From: Candidatus Nitricoxidireducens bremensis
Lineage (GTDB): Bacteria > Pseudomonadota > Gammaproteobacteria > Burkholderiales > Rhodocyclaceae
Direction: 5' to 3'
DNA length: 64,000 nt
Assembly: GCA_030247725.1 (NCBI GenBank)
Contig: JAOTRT010000014.1
Location: 33,686-97,685 of the forward strand
Shown: one piece after another, positions 1 to 12,289 of the stretch
Layout of the letters: each line of letters begins with the position of its first letter
Position numbering within the stretch: the stretch's first letter is position 1
Program-made: the position numbers and the translations under genes
The notes under the pieces: generated by a model
What the model saw: the letters and a program-made list of their open reading frames with translations, nothing else
Told to the model about the DNA's origin: nothing
The model's database searches: none

Positions 1-520
1 TGACTGTGGCGTCGAAGTCGATGTTCTCGTCGTGGTCGCCGAGTTCGGCCTTGGTGGAGGGCGTGTACAGGGGCTCGGGCAACTGCTGGGCCAGCTTGAG
101 GCCGGCGGGCAATTCGATGCCGCAAACCTTGCCGCTGGCCTGGTAGTCCTTCCAGCCGGAGCCGATCAGGTAGCCGCGCACCACCGCCTCGATGGGCAGG
201 GGCTTCAAGCGCTTGACCACCACGGAACGGCCGCGCACCTGGGCCTTCTCGGCCTCGCTGCCGACGACGGACTCGGGGGCGATGCCGGTGAGCTGGTTGG
301 GGATCACGTGGGCCAGCTTGCCGAACCAGAAGTCGGCCACTGCCGTCAGCACCTCGCCCTTGCCGGGGATCGGGTCCGGCAGGATCACGTCGAAGGCCGA
401 CAGGCGGTCGGTGGTGACGATCAGCATCTTGTCTTCGCCGACGGCGTAGATGTCGCGGACCTTGCCGCGGCCGAGCAGCGGCAGGCTGGTGATGTTGGAT
501 TCGAGAATGGTCGGGTTCAT
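1..520 (-). CDS. purC: Phosphoribosylaminoimidazole-succinocarboxamide synthase (SAICAR synthetase), 3' end cut by the window
   Basis: Cytosolic purine biosynthesis enzyme that condenses CAIR with aspartate using ATP. The visible 173 codons start with ATG at 520 and read [20 protein letters not shown], then [20 protein letters not shown], the nucleotide-binding start typical of the family. Further on are [15 protein letters not shown] and [20 protein letters not shown], which are PurC hallmarks. The C-terminal part lies outside the window. It follows psiE by 23 nt on the same strand. purE, another enzyme of the pathway, is at the other end of the window in a separate operon. The identification is firm from sequence alone. 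Confidence 0.95.
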   Translation of the reverse strand, partial: MNPTILESNITSLPLLGRGKVRDIYAVGEDKMLIVTTDRLSAFDVILPDPIPGKGEVLTAVADFWFGKLAHVIPNQLTGIAPESVVGSEAEKAQVRGRSVVVKRLKPLPIEAVVRGYLIGSGWKDYQASGKVCGIELPAGLKLAQQLPEPLYTPSTKAELGDHDENIDFDATV

Positions 521-543
521 GACAGTGCCTGTTTCAGAAGAGG

Positions 544-993
544 TTATTCACGGACATAGGGCCGTTCCGCGCTGTTGGCACGGGCGTCCTCCCGGTAGGG
601 ATAGCGGACATGGCCATAGCGGATCAGCAGCACGGCGGCGGTGAGCAGGAAGATCGCGCCGGCCACGGCCAGCATGCGCCACTCGGTCATTTCCTTGAGG
701 TCGAGGATCATGTAGCGCGCCAGCGCCACCATGGCGATGTAGAGGGGGAAGCGCACCGGCAACTGGCCCGACTTGAAGTAGTGGCCGATCATGGCCAGTA
801 CTTCCAGGTAGAGGAACATCAGCAGCAGGTCGGCGAGCTGGACCCGCTTCGCCTCGACCATGACCAACACCTCCTGGTACATGGCCGTCGTCGTCGCAAA
901 GGCGATGACGAGCAGGCCGAGGTACTCGATGCCGTCGAGGCCGCTGCTGAAGAAGCGGCGGATGCGATCGAAGGCGTGGGATTGGATGTCCAT
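544..993 (-). CDS. psiE: PsiE-family inner membrane protein
   Basis: A 149-residue protein with about four hydrophobic segments: [20 protein letters not shown], a second around [18 protein letters not shown], a third around [17 protein letters not shown], and a last one before the basic C-terminus. The motif [10 protein letters not shown] and the overall length match the PsiE (phosphate-starvation-inducible) family. Its molecular role is unknown even in E. coli. The start ATG is at 993. It lies 23 nt upstream of purC on the same strand and may be cotranscribed with it. No Pho box was recognised upstream. Confidence 0.8.
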   Translation of the reverse strand: MDIQSHAFDRIRRFFSSGLDGIEYLGLLVIAFATTTAMYQEVLVMVEAKRVQLADLLLMFLYLEVLAMIGHYFKSGQLPVRFPLYIAMVALARYMILDLKEMTEWRMLAVAGAIFLLTAAVLLIRYGHVRYPYREDARANSAERPYVRE

Positions 994-1100
994 GGGGCGG
1001 CCGGGGGCAATCCTGGTGGCGTTGGCGGATGCGGATTATCGCAGGCTTCCGGCCGCATGGGTATCCGTCCCGTTGCGCAGGGAAATCTCGGGAACAGACC

Positions 1101-2915
1101 CTAGAGCTTTTCCGCTCCCAGGGTGAAGTAGAAGGTGGCGCCGTTGCCCGGCTCGGCCTGGGCCCATATCCGACCGCCGTGGCGCTCGATCAGGCGTTTC
1201 ACGATGGCCAGGCCGACACCGGTTCCCGGAAACTCCGCTTCCCCGTGCAGGCGGTGGAACATGCCGAACAGTCCGCCCGCATATTGCATGTCGAAACCGG
1301 CCCCATTGTCCCGGACGAAATAGACGTTCCGGTCGCCGTCGCGCTCGACACCGACCGTGACCTCCGGTTGGTCCTGCTTGGCCGAGTATTTCAGCGCATT
1401 GCCGATCAGGTTCTGGAAAATCTGTTCCAGCATGGTCCGGTCGCCCATGCTGTCGGGCATGTCATCGATGCGCACCCGCGCCGCCGGGTAGTCGGCCGCC
1501 AGTTCGGCGGCAATGTCGCGGGCGAGGGCCGTCATGTCGATCGCATGGCAGTCGAGGGAACGGCGGCCGGCGCGTGAATAAGCGAGGATGTCGTCGATCA
1601 GCTTGCCCATCCGGGTGGAATTGTGGATCACGCGGTCCAGCATCTCCTGGCCGGTGGCGGACAGATTCCGGCGTTCATCTTCGAGCAGGATCTGCGAATA
1701 TCCGGCAATGGCCCGCAACGGCGCCCGCAGGTCGTGGGAGGCCGAATAGGAAAAGCTTTCGAGGTCCTTGTTGGCCGTTTCGAGTTCGGCGGTCCGCTCC
1801 CGCACCCGTTGTTCGAGCACCGTATTGAGCCGCACGACCTCGTTCTCGGCGTTCCGGCGGGCGATGTTGTCCTTCGCGAGCTCCTCGTTCAATCCGCGGA
1901 TGCTTTCGTAGGCCGCAGCGCGGTTGTTCCACGCCCGTACCAGCGCCCAGCCGCCCAGGGCCGACAGCACGGCAAAGACGATAGCCAATGCCGCGAGCTG
2001 CCTGACTTCGTGCCACCATGGGGAAAGCGTGTCGTCGGTGCTCAGGCCGACCAGCGTGATGAGGGGGTAGGCGCCCACCGCCTGATAGGAGAAGGTGCGG
2101 CGGATATTGTCCGCACCGGCATAGGCCTCGTAGGTACCTTCCTGGGGCCGGGCCGTGATCATCGCCCTGAACTGGGCGGAGACTTTCGTCTGGCCAACGT
2201 AGCCTGCCGATGGAAACCTGCCCAGCAGGTCGAAATCGCGGCTTGCGTCGCCGCGGAGGACGACGGCTCCCTTGGGCCCAACCTCCAGCCGGGCGAACAT
2301 CTTCTCGAACCAGGCTATCGTCACCGGCGCGATGGCGATACCGAGGAACCTGCCGTCGGCTCCGGTCAGCCGGCGGCCGAAGATCAGGACCCATTTGCCG
2401 CTGATCTTGCCGAGCACGGGCCGGGAAATAACCAGACCGGCGGCGGAGTTGTCCCGCAGGGCCGCAAAGTAGTCGCGGTCCGCAAGCGACACGACCGACG
2501 GCGGTTCCTGGTCGGAGCCATGGAGGACTCTGCCGTGGGCATCGGCGATCCACAGACTGTCCACCATCGGCAGCCTGGCCTGTTGGCGTACCAGGAAACG
2601 CGTCAGCGCCGAGCCATCGAGGCGGCCGGCAGCGTGGAGGCGAAGATACTCGTCGCTCACGGCCTGCAGGCCCAGGTCGACGCGATCGATTTCGCTGGCG
2701 ACGCCCTGCGCGACTAGCCGGTTCGTATTGCGGGAAGTGACGGCCGCACGTTCGCGATACTGCTGGTAGCTGGCGTACAAGGAAAGCGCCACCAGGGCGC
2801 CGACGAACAGGTTGGCGACGAGGGCGGTCGCCATCACGACCAATACGGGCCTAGTGAGTTTTCGCTGCAAGAACCGGCGCACTGCGACGCCGCTCCCATC
2901 GGCGTGACAAGCCAT
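1101..2915 (-). CDS. Membrane sensor histidine kinase with periplasmic dCache-like domain
   Basis: A 604-residue kinase. One transmembrane helix near residues 22-45 (VLVVMATALVANLFVGALVA) is followed by a periplasmic region of about 230 residues with PDC/dCache-like character (SLWIADAHGRVLHG, LADRDYFAALRDN, GKWVLIFGRRL). A second helix (LAALAIVFAVLSALGGWALV) and a coiled coil lead to a HisKA domain with SASHDLRAPLRAIAGYSQIL, the phospho-accepting His near residue 388. The HATPase domain shows NLIGNALKYS, DNGAGFD and GTGVGLAIV. No receiver domain and no adjacent response regulator gene are present, so it is an orphan kinase here. The start was set at ATG 2915; a GTG eleven codons downstream is an alternative with a GGGAG upstream. 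It is separated from fba by a terminator. Confidence 0.85.
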   Translation of the reverse strand: MACHADGSGVAVRRFLQRKLTRPVLVVMATALVANLFVGALVALSLYASYQQYRERAAVTSRNTNRLVAQGVASEIDRVDLGLQAVSDEYLRLHAAGRLDGSALTRFLVRQQARLPMVDSLWIADAHGRVLHGSDQEPPSVVSLADRDYFAALRDNSAAGLVISRPVLGKISGKWVLIFGRRLTGADGRFLGIAIAPVTIAWFEKMFARLEVGPKGAVVLRGDASRDFDLLGRFPSAGYVGQTKVSAQFRAMITARPQEGTYEAYAGADNIRRTFSYQAVGAYPLITLVGLSTDDTLSPWWHEVRQLAALAIVFAVLSALGGWALVRAWNNRAAAYESIRGLNEELAKDNIARRNAENEVVRLNTVLEQRVRERTAELETANKDLESFSYSASHDLRAPLRAIAGYSQILLEDERRNLSATGQEMLDRVIHNSTRMGKLIDDILAYSRAGRRSLDCHAIDMTALARDIAAELAADYPAARVRIDDMPDSMGDRTMLEQIFQNLIGNALKYSAKQDQPEVTVGVERDGDRNVYFVRDNGAGFDMQYAGGLFGMFHRLHGEAEFPGTGVGLAIVKRLIERHGGRIWAQAEPGNGATFYFTLGAEKL

Positions 2916-3047
2916 GATGTAAAAATGAATCCGTCGCCATGATAGCGCGTCGCCGAGCGGACGGCCGGCGACGGCGGCATCCCCGTGACGGAAACCATCG
3001 CCGGGTCCGGTCGTCGGCTGCATCTGGAAGCTTGACGGCGGCCAATG

Positions 3048-3078
3048 AAAAAGGCCGCCCGGCTTGCGCCGGACGGCC
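3048..3078 (-). terminator. Intrinsic terminator after fba
   Basis: Read on the minus strand, an 11-bp GC-rich stem (3068-3078 pairing with 3053-3063, one mismatch) is followed directly by TTTTT (3048-3052). It lies 22 nt beyond the fba stop and would end the seven-gene fbp-to-fba operon before the sensor kinase gene. Confidence 0.85.
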
Positions 3079-3100
3079 CCTGCGTTGCTGCGCGACGGAC

Positions 3101-4165
3101 TTACTTGATGATCGCGCTGAGCTCGCCCTTCTTGTAGCGGTTGGCCATGGCTTCCAGGCCCATAGGCTTGATCTTGCTGGCCATGCCGGCGCAACCGAAG
3201 GCTTCGTAGCGGGCCTTGCAGATCTCCTTCATGGCCTTGCGGGCTTCGGCCAGGTACTTGCGCGGATCGAAGTTCTTGCGGTCCTTGTTCATGAACTGGC
3301 GGATGGCGCCGGTGGAGGCCATGCGCAGGTCGGTGTCGATGTTCACCTTGCGCACGCCGTTCTTGATGCCCTCGACGATCTCCTCGACCGGCACGCCGTA
3401 GGTGGCGCCCATTTCGCCGCCGTTCTCGTTGATGATCTTGAGCCAGTCCTGGGGCACCGAGGAGGAGCCGTGCATCACCAGGTGGGTGTTCGGCAGGCGG
3501 GCGTGGATTTCCTTGATGCGGTCGATGCGCAGCACGGCGCCCGTGGGCGGGCGGGTGAACTTGTAGGCGCCGTGGCTGGTGCCGATGGCGATGGCGAGGG
3601 CATCGACGCCGGTGGCCTTGACGAACTCGGCGGCCTCGGTGGGATCGGTCAGCAGCTGGTCGTGGGACAGTACGCCTTCGGCGCCATGGCCGTCTTCCTT
3701 CTCGCCCTGGCCGGATTCCAGGGAGCCGAGGCAACCCAGTTCGCCTTCGACGGAGACGCCGATGGCGTGGGCGATGTCGACGACGTGCTTGGTGACGTCC
3801 ACGTTGTACTTGAAGCTGGAGGGGGTCTTGGCGTCTTCCATCAGGGAGCCGTCCATCATGACGCTGGAGAAGCCCGAGCGCATGGACTGGATGCAGATGG
3901 CCGGGCTGGCGCCGTGGTCCTGGTGCATGACGATCGGGATGTCCGGATGGGTCTCGATGGCGGCTTCGATCAGGTGGCGCAGGTAGGCCTCGCCGGCGTA
4001 CTTGCGGGCGCCGGCGGAGCCCTGCATGATCACCGGGCTGTTGGTCTCTTCGGCCGCTTCCATGATGGCCTGGATCTGCTCCAGGTTATTGACGTTGAAC
4101 GCCGGCAGGCCGTAGCCGTTCTCGGCGGCGTGATCCAGCAGTTGGCGCATGGATACCAGGGGCAT
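3101..4165 (-). CDS. fba: Class II fructose-1,6-bisphosphate aldolase, Calvin-cycle (CbbA) subtype
   Basis: Zn-dependent aldolase for fructose-1,6-bisphosphate, and in Calvin-cycle organisms sedoheptulose-1,7-bisphosphate. The 354-residue protein has the class II metal motif [10 protein letters not shown] (His81, His84), then [19 protein letters not shown] and [11 protein letters not shown] for phosphate binding. The length and motifs match the CbbA-type class IIB aldolases. It is the last gene of the fbp-prk-tkt-gap-pgk-pyk-fba operon, 32 nt after pyk, and is followed by a strong terminator. Confidence 0.95.
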   Translation of the reverse strand: MPLVSMRQLLDHAAENGYGLPAFNVNNLEQIQAIMEAAEETNSPVIMQGSAGARKYAGEAYLRHLIEAAIETHPDIPIVMHQDHGASPAICIQSMRSGFSSVMMDGSLMEDAKTPSSFKYNVDVTKHVVDIAHAIGVSVEGELGCLGSLESGQGEKEDGHGAEGVLSHDQLLTDPTEAAEFVKATGVDALAIAIGTSHGAYKFTRPPTGAVLRIDRIKEIHARLPNTHLVMHGSSSVPQDWLKIINENGGEMGATYGVPVEEIVEGIKNGVRKVNIDTDLRMASTGAIRQFMNKDRKNFDPRKYLAEARKAMKEICKARYEAFGCAGMASKIKPMGLEAMANRYKKGELSAIIK

Positions 4166-4197
4166 GGCAGTCTCCTTCTCTAGAGTGTTGTAAGCGT

Positions 4198-5634
4198 TTA
4201 GTGAGCAGGCCGGTGTTCGCCGACCTTGACGAGCTTCAGGGTATTGGTGCCGCCGGGCTGGCCGATGGGTTCGCCGATGGTCAGCACGATCAGGTCACCC
4301 GGTTGGACGGCGCCGGCGAGAATCAGTTCGGATTCGGCTTCACGTAGCAGTTCGTCCCGGTTATGGCCGATGTAGCGGATCAGCAGCGGGTTAACGCCGC
4401 GCAGGATGCTGACCTTGTAACGGGTCTTGATCTCGGGCGTCAGGGCATAGACCGGCACACCGCAGTTGAGGCGGCTCATCCACAGGGCGGTGGAGCCCGA
4501 TTCGGTGAGGGCGGCGATGGCCTTGACCTTCAGGTGGTAGGCCGTGAACAGGGCCGCCATGGCGATGGACTGGTCGATGCGCGTGAACACCCGGTCGAGG
4601 AAGTGGGTATCCAGGGACACCTCCTGGGACTTCTCGGCCTCGACGCAGATGCGCACCATGGACTCGACCGTGTGCACCGGGTATTCGCCGGCGGCCGTCT
4701 CGGCCGAGAGCATCACGGCGTCGGTGCCGTCGAGCACCGCGTTGGCCACGTCGGACACTTCGGCGCGGGTGGGCACCGGGCTGTGGATCATGGACTCCAT
4801 CATCTGGGTGGCGGTGATGGCGAAGCGGTTGGCTTCCCGCGCGGCGCGGATGATGCGCTTCTGCAGGGCCGGCACAGCCGCGTCGCCGACTTCCACGGCC
4901 AGGTCGCCGCGGGCGACCATGACGCCGTCGCTGGCTTCCAGGATGTCGTCCAGGTTGGCGATGGCCTCGACGCGCTCGATCTTGGCGATGGTCATGGCCT
5001 CGGAGCCGGCCGCCTGCAGCAGCTGGCGCGCCTGGCGCATGTCGTCGCCGGACTTGGGGAAGGAGACGGCCACATAGTCCACGCCCAACTCGGCGGCGGT
5101 ACGGATGTCCTCCATGTCCTTGGCGGTCAGGGCCGGCGCCGAAAGGCCGCCACCCTGCTTGTTGATGCCCTTGTTGTTGGACAGTTCGCCGCCGTGGCGC
5201 ACGACGCAATGGATCTCGTGGCCGTCGACGCGCACCACGTCCATGACGATGCGGCCGTCGTCCAGCAGCAGCACGTCGCCGGCTTCGACATCGCCGACGA
5301 GCTCCGGATAGTCGAGGCCGACGCGCTGGGAGTCGCCGAGCTTGCACTCGGCGTCGAGGATGAAGGGCTGGCCCGGCTTCAGCAGTACCTTGCTGCCGGC
5401 GAACTTGCCGACGCGTATTTTCGGGCCCTGCAGGTCGGCCATGACGCCGACGGTGCGGCCGTGGGTGCGCATGGCGTTGCGCAGCACGTCGAGGCGGGCG
5501 CGATGGTCGTCAGGCGTGCCGTGGGAAAAGTTGAGCCGGACGACGTCGATGCCGGCGGCGACAAGCTGGGACAGGGTGTCGGGGTCGGAAGAGGACGGTC
5601 CGAGGGTCGCTACGATCTTAGTGGCGCGTTGCAT
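4198..5634 (-). CDS. pyk: Pyruvate kinase
   Basis: Transfers phosphate from phosphoenolpyruvate to ADP. The product is 478 residues when started at the ATG of [15 protein letters not shown] (5634), the normal family N-terminus; upstream in-frame codons run into the terminator hairpin and are not used. Visible motifs are [19 protein letters not shown], the Mg/PEP region [12 protein letters not shown] and [20 protein letters not shown]. Its presence inside a Calvin-cycle operon is notable because it drains 3-phosphoglycerate-derived carbon towards pyruvate. A hairpin-plus-U-tract sits immediately upstream and may lower its expression relative to pgk. Confidence 0.95.
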   Translation of the reverse strand: MQRATKIVATLGPSSSDPDTLSQLVAAGIDVVRLNFSHGTPDDHRARLDVLRNAMRTHGRTVGVMADLQGPKIRVGKFAGSKVLLKPGQPFILDAECKLGDSQRVGLDYPELVGDVEAGDVLLLDDGRIVMDVVRVDGHEIHCVVRHGGELSNNKGINKQGGGLSAPALTAKDMEDIRTAAELGVDYVAVSFPKSGDDMRQARQLLQAAGSEAMTIAKIERVEAIANLDDILEASDGVMVARGDLAVEVGDAAVPALQKRIIRAAREANRFAITATQMMESMIHSPVPTRAEVSDVANAVLDGTDAVMLSAETAAGEYPVHTVESMVRICVEAEKSQEVSLDTHFLDRVFTRIDQSIAMAALFTAYHLKVKAIAALTESGSTALWMSRLNCGVPVYALTPEIKTRYKVSILRGVNPLLIRYIGHNRDELLREAESELILAGAVQPGDLIVLTIGEPIGQPGGTNTLKLVKVGEHRPAH

Positions 5635-5645
5635 GTGCTCGAAAG

Positions 5646-5671
5646 AAAAGGGGCCGCGACGTTGCGGCCCC
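5646..5671 (-). terminator. Intrinsic terminator-like hairpin between pgk and pyk
   Basis: On the minus strand GGGGCCGC (5664-5671) pairs with GCGGCCCC (5650-5657) around a 6-nt loop, followed by TTTTCTTTC. It occupies nearly all of the 43-nt pgk-pyk gap. It has the form of an intrinsic terminator and would make pyk and fba expression partly independent of, or lower than, the upstream Calvin genes. Confidence 0.7.
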
Positions 5672-5677
5672 ATGGAT

Positions 5678-6859
5678 TCAACCCTTCGCCCGTTGCTCCA
5701 GCATTGCAACGGCGGGAAGGACCTTACCCTCCAGGTATTCCAGGAAGGCGCCGCCGGCGGTGGAGATGTAGGACACCTTGTCGTAGATGTCGTACTTCTG
5801 GATCGCCGCGATGGTGTCGCCGCCGCCGGCCAGGGTGAAGGCCTTGGTCTTGGCGATGGCGTCGGCGATCTTCTTGGTGCCGTCGCCGAACTGGTCGAAC
5901 TCGAAGACGCCGACCGGGCCGTTCCAGACCACGGTGCCGGCCTTCATGATGATGTCGACGAGTTCCTGCGTCGATTTGGGGCCGATGTCGAAGATCATGT
6001 CGTCGTCGGCCACGCTGCCGGCATCCTTCTGCACGGCGGGCTCGGCGGCATCGAACTTCTTGCCGCAGACCACGTCGACGGCGATCGGGATGGTGGCGCC
6101 ACGGGCCGACATCTTCTTCATCAGGGCCTGGGCGGTGGGAACCAGATCGTCCTCGCACAGGGACTTGCCGACGTTCTTGCCGGAAGCCTTGAGGAAGGTG
6201 TTGGCGATGCCGCCGCCGACCACGAGCTGGTCGCACTTCTCGGCCAGGGCTTCGAGGACGGTCAGCTTGGTGGAGACCTTGGAACCGCCGACGATGGCGA
6301 CCATCGGGCGGGCCGGGTTGGCGAGGGCCTTGGCGAGGGCTTCGAGTTCTTCGGCCACCAGCAGACCGGCGCAGGCGGCCGGGGCGAACTGGGCGACGCC
6401 GTAGGTGGAGGCTTCGGCGCGGTGGGCGGTGCCGAAGGCGTCCATGACGAAGAGGTCGCAGAGGGCGGCGTACTTCTTCGCCGTCTCTTCCACGTTCTTC
6501 TTCTCGCCCTTGTTGAAGCGGCAGTTCTCCAGCAGCACGACTTCGCCGGCGGCGACCTCGAAGCCACCGTTCACCCAGTCGCGGATCACGCGCACGGGCT
6601 TGCCGAGCTTCTTCGCCATCACGTCGGCGACGGGTTGCAGGGAATTCTCCTCGGTGAACACGCCTTCTTCGGGGCGGCCCAGGTGGGAGGTGACCATCAC
6701 CTTGGCGCCGGCCTTGAGGCAGTGCTCGATGGTGGGCATGGAGGCGGTGATGCGGGCATCGGAGGTGACCTTGCCCTCCTTGACCGGCACATTGAGGTCG
6801 GCGCGGATGAAGACGCGCTTGCCCTTGAGATCGAAATCGGTGAGACGCTTGAACGTCAT
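5678..6859 (-). CDS. pgk: Phosphoglycerate kinase
   Basis: Phosphorylates 3-phosphoglycerate with ATP in the Calvin direction. The product is 393 residues from ATG 6859, which has GGAG eight nt upstream; a twelve-codon longer reading lacks family similarity. Motifs are [13 protein letters not shown] (substrate Arg/Asp), [45 protein letters not shown] and the nucleotide loop [11 protein letters not shown]. It sits between gap and pyk in the cbb operon. Confidence 0.96.
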   Translation of the reverse strand: MTFKRLTDFDLKGKRVFIRADLNVPVKEGKVTSDARITASMPTIEHCLKAGAKVMVTSHLGRPEEGVFTEENSLQPVADVMAKKLGKPVRVIRDWVNGGFEVAAGEVVLLENCRFNKGEKKNVEETAKKYAALCDLFVMDAFGTAHRAEASTYGVAQFAPAACAGLLVAEELEALAKALANPARPMVAIVGGSKVSTKLTVLEALAEKCDQLVVGGGIANTFLKASGKNVGKSLCEDDLVPTAQALMKKMSARGATIPIAVDVVCGKKFDAAEPAVQKDAGSVADDDMIFDIGPKSTQELVDIIMKAGTVVWNGPVGVFEFDQFGDGTKKIADAIAKTKAFTLAGGGDTIAAIQKYDIYDKVSYISTAGGAFLEYLEGKVLPAVAMLEQRAKG

Positions 6860-6897
6860 GGCGGGGTCTCCGTGGATATTTTTGAAATCGGCCACTG

Positions 6898-6930
6898 AAC
6901 CGCCGCGCCCAGTTACCCGGTGCGGCGGTT
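6898..6930 (-). promoter_or_regulatory. Hairpin in the gap-pgk intergenic region
   Basis: A perfect 9-bp inverted repeat (AACCGCCGC at 6922-6930 on the minus strand, GCGGCGGTT at 6898-6906) with a 15-nt loop lies between gap and pgk. No U-tract follows, so it is more likely an mRNA stability or processing element than a terminator. Confidence 0.5.
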
Positions 6931-6944
6931 GGATCGCGGATTTC

Positions 6945-9981
<3,037 letters not shown>

Positions 9982-10084
9982 GGGGGTTCCTCGTTATCCA
10001 TGCCCAGAAAGGCCGAAATTATCGGCCAAACCGGGATCAAAGTGGTAAATCGTTGATGTTCCTGCGGGACTGCCGGGCGGTGCG

Positions 10085-10963
10085 TCAGATCGACATGGCG
10101 CGGCGGCGGTTCTCCATCAGGCGCAGGATCATGGGCGTGAAGATCAGCTGCATCGCCAGCTCCAGCTTGCCGCCGGGGACGACGATGCTGTTGGGCCGCG
10201 ACATGAAGGAATCGTGCACCATGGACAGCAGGTAGGGAAAGTCGATGCCCTTGGGATTGGCGAAGCGGATGATGACGAAGCTCTCGTCGGCCGTCGGGAT
10301 GTCGCGGGTGACGAAGGGGTTGGAGGTGTCCACCGTCGGCACGCGCTGGAAGTTCACATGGGTCTGCGAGAACTGGGGGCAGATGTAGTTCACGTAGTCC
10401 GGCATGCGGCGCAGGATGGTGTCCACCACGGCCTCGGTCGAGTAGCCGCGCGCCTTGCGGTCGCGGTGCAGCTTCTGGGTCCATTCCAGGTTGATGATGG
10501 GCACCACGCCCACCAGCAGGTCGGCATGCTGGGCCACGTTCACCTTGTCGGTGACGACGGCGCCGTGCAGGCCCTCGTAGAACAGGACGTCCGAGGGGGG
10601 CAGGTCGGCCCAGGGCGTGAACTCGCCGGAGTTCTGCTTGTAGGGGGCGGCCTCTTCCTCGTTGTGCAGGTAGTAGCGGCGCTTGCCGGAGCCCGTCTCG
10701 CCATAGGTCTTGAACAGGTTCTCCAGTTCCTCCAGCAGGTTGGCCTCGGGACCGAAGTGGGACAGGTGCTGGTTGCCCTCCTTGTTGGCCTTGGCGACGG
10801 CTTCCTTCATGGACTTGCGGTCGTAGCGATGGAAGGAGTCGCCCTCGATGATGGCGGCCTCGATGTTCTCGCGGCGGAAGATGTGCTGGAAGGACTTGGT
10901 GACGGTGGACGTGCCGGCGCCGGAGGAACCGGTGATGGCGATGACGGGGTGCTTGACCGACAT
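10085..10963 (-). CDS. prk: Phosphoribulokinase, bacterial class I
   Basis: Makes ribulose-1,5-bisphosphate from ribulose-5-phosphate and ATP, one of the two enzymes unique to the Calvin cycle. The 292-residue product has a P-loop GSSGAGTST (residues 12-20), the substrate region EGDSFHRYDR, and the octameric bacterial-type motifs HFGPEANLLEEL and EGLHGAVVTDKV. It lies 19 nt after fbp and upstream of tkt. Bacterial class I enzymes are usually activated by NADH and inhibited by AMP; this is family knowledge. Confidence 0.96.
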   Translation of the reverse strand: MSVKHPVIAITGSSGAGTSTVTKSFQHIFRRENIEAAIIEGDSFHRYDRKSMKEAVAKANKEGNQHLSHFGPEANLLEELENLFKTYGETGSGKRRYYLHNEEEAAPYKQNSGEFTPWADLPPSDVLFYEGLHGAVVTDKVNVAQHADLLVGVVPIINLEWTQKLHRDRKARGYSTEAVVDTILRRMPDYVNYICPQFSQTHVNFQRVPTVDTSNPFVTRDIPTADESFVIIRFANPKGIDFPYLLSMVHDSFMSRPNSIVVPGGKLELAMQLIFTPMILRLMENRRRAMSI

Positions 10964-10982
10964 GGCGAACTCCAGAAGTTGA

Positions 10983-12035
10983 TTATTCGTTGCGGAACAG
11001 CGAGCGCGTGCCGAACAGGGGCAGGTCGTAGCTGTTGTGGTCGCGGCCTTCGACGTAATCCTTGTGATAGCCGTGGATCAGGTCGACTTCGCCCTTCGAT
11101 CCGAAGATGAAGGGGGCGCGCTGGTGCAGTTCGGTGGGCTTCACGTCGAGGATGCGGCTGCGGCCGGTGATGGCGCCGCCGCCCGCCTGTTCCATGATGA
11201 AGGCGATGGGATTGGCCTCGTAGAGCAGGCCGAGACGGCCGCCCTGCTCGCGGGTACGCTCGTCGTGGGGGTAGAGAAAGACGCCGCCGCGGGTGAGCAC
11301 GCGATAGGCCTCGGCGATGAGCGAGGCGACCCAGCGCATGCCGAAGTCGCGACCGCGGGGACCGGTCTTGCCGGCCATGCACTCCTGCACGTAGCGGCGC
11401 ACCGGCGGTTCCCAGAAGCGCTCGTTGGAGGCGTTGATGGCGAAGGTGGCGGCGTTGTCCGGTACCGTCATGTTGCGGTGGGTCAGCACGAACTCGCCGA
11501 TCTCGCGGTCGAGCATGAAGCCGTTGACGCCGTTGCCGGTGGTCAGCACCAGGCGCGTCGAGGCGCCGTAGAGCACGAAGCCGGCGGCCACCTGCTCGCA
11601 GCCGGGCTGCAGGAAGTCTTCGGTCTTGATGTCCTTCTTGCCGGCCGGGGCCTTCAGCACCGAAAAGATGGTGCCGGTCATGAAGTTAATGTCCAGGTTG
11701 CCCGAGCCGTTGAGGGGGTCGAACACCAGCAGGTATTTGCCGCGCGGATACTTGGCCGGGATGGGGGTGATGCCGTCGCTGGATTCGGAGGCCATGCCGG
11801 CCAGGCGGCCGGTCCAGACATTGGACTTGACGATGAAGTCGCTGGCGGCGCGTTCCAGGTAGATCTGCGGGTCTTCGGCGTCGGCGCCGAGGCAGCCGCG
11901 GGAGATCGCATGGCTGATGGACTTGCTCGCCGTGGCGATGTCGTTGAGGAGGGCCGAAAAATCGCCCGAGGCGCCTTTCACGCGGCGCTGTTCCTCGATG
12001 ATGAACTGGGTCAGCGTCGTACGCCCGTCATGCAT
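10983..12035 (-). CDS. fbp: Divergent class I fructose-1,6-bisphosphatase (CbbF position)
   Basis: First gene of the cbb operon, 350 residues, with clear class I FBPase architecture: FLQPGCEQVAAGFVLYG, GVFLYPHDER, YEANPIAFIMEQAGGG and ELHQRAPFIFGSKGEVD. Key metal-site positions differ from the family. The usual S-E-E-x-x motif is MASESSDG (81-88), with Ser85 in place of the second Glu. The usual DPLDGSSN is DPLNGSGN (106-113), with Asn109 in place of a metal-ligand Asp. The loop that normally reads NVQGE-x-KKLD is replaced by a short unrelated stretch around residues 51-72. The C-terminal metal Glu (YEANP) is kept. It is intact and in the CbbF position, so it may have altered catalysis or may be a regulator-like paralogue. 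Confidence 0.85.
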   Translation of the reverse strand: MHDGRTTLTQFIIEEQRRVKGASGDFSALLNDIATASKSISHAISRGCLGADAEDPQIYLERAASDFIVKSNVWTGRLAGMASESSDGITPIPAKYPRGKYLLVFDPLNGSGNLDINFMTGTIFSVLKAPAGKKDIKTEDFLQPGCEQVAAGFVLYGASTRLVLTTGNGVNGFMLDREIGEFVLTHRNMTVPDNAATFAINASNERFWEPPVRRYVQECMAGKTGPRGRDFGMRWVASLIAEAYRVLTRGGVFLYPHDERTREQGGRLGLLYEANPIAFIMEQAGGGAITGRSRILDVKPTELHQRAPFIFGSKGEVDLIHGYHKDYVEGRDHNSYDLPLFGTRSLFRNE

Positions 12036-12085
12036 GGTCCGTCCTCCTGTCGTTCTTTTTCCTTATCGCCATCTCCCCCGGGAAG

Positions 12086-12113
12086 AAAATTCCCCGCCCC
12101 TTGCGGGGCGGGG
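12086..12113 (-). terminator. Terminator-like hairpin in the fbp leader, possible attenuator
   Basis: On the minus strand a perfect 9-bp GC stem (12105-12113 with 12092-12100, loop GCAA) is followed by AATTTTCTT. It lies between the predicted promoter at 12185-12190 and the fbp start, so it is inside the fbp leader as well as downstream of the M48 peptidase gene. Two further stem-loops precede it in the leader: 12156-12171 (6 bp) and 12120-12134 (5 bp). Confidence 0.65.
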
Positions 12114-12184
12114 CTAAATCTGGCAAATCGCCAGAGGGAGTGGAGAAGCTAGGCCCGGGTCGCGAGACCCGAACCGACGGAAGG

Positions 12185-12240
12185 ACTGTACTCGGCGCCA
12201 TCCATAAGCGCCATTCACTTTTTCTTATCATTGGAATAAG
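12185..12240 (-). promoter_or_regulatory. CbbR-type operator and promoter of the fbp (cbb) operon, copy A
   Basis: A 39-bp element at 12202-12240 aligns without gaps with elements upstream of cbbM and cbbY. In plus-strand reading it carries TAA-N7-TCA (12205-12217) and CTTAT-N7-ATAAG (12224-12240), a perfect LysR-type palindrome with T-N11-A. On the minus strand, 11 nt beyond its edge, lies TACAGT (12185-12190) as -10. The first half matches the published CbbR consensus TNA-N7-TNA. The predicted transcript starts about 140 nt upstream of fbp. Confidence 0.75.
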
Positions 12241-12289
12241 GGCGGCAGACTGTCGGGGCGGGGCTGCCCCGGATGCCCTTGGGCGCCGG

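Noticed and set aside
1029..1577. Plus-strand open frame over the sensor kinase 3' end
   Set aside because: Shadow of the kinase HATPase region without a start context or recognisable protein sequence.
2916..3734. N-terminal extension of the sensor kinase reading frame into fba
   Set aside because: The extension is an out-of-frame reading of fba and crosses a terminator; the kinase starts at 2915.
9982..10084. Promoter TTGATC/GATAAT upstream of tkt
   Set aside because: The spacer is only about 11 nt, and the gene lies inside the cbb operon.
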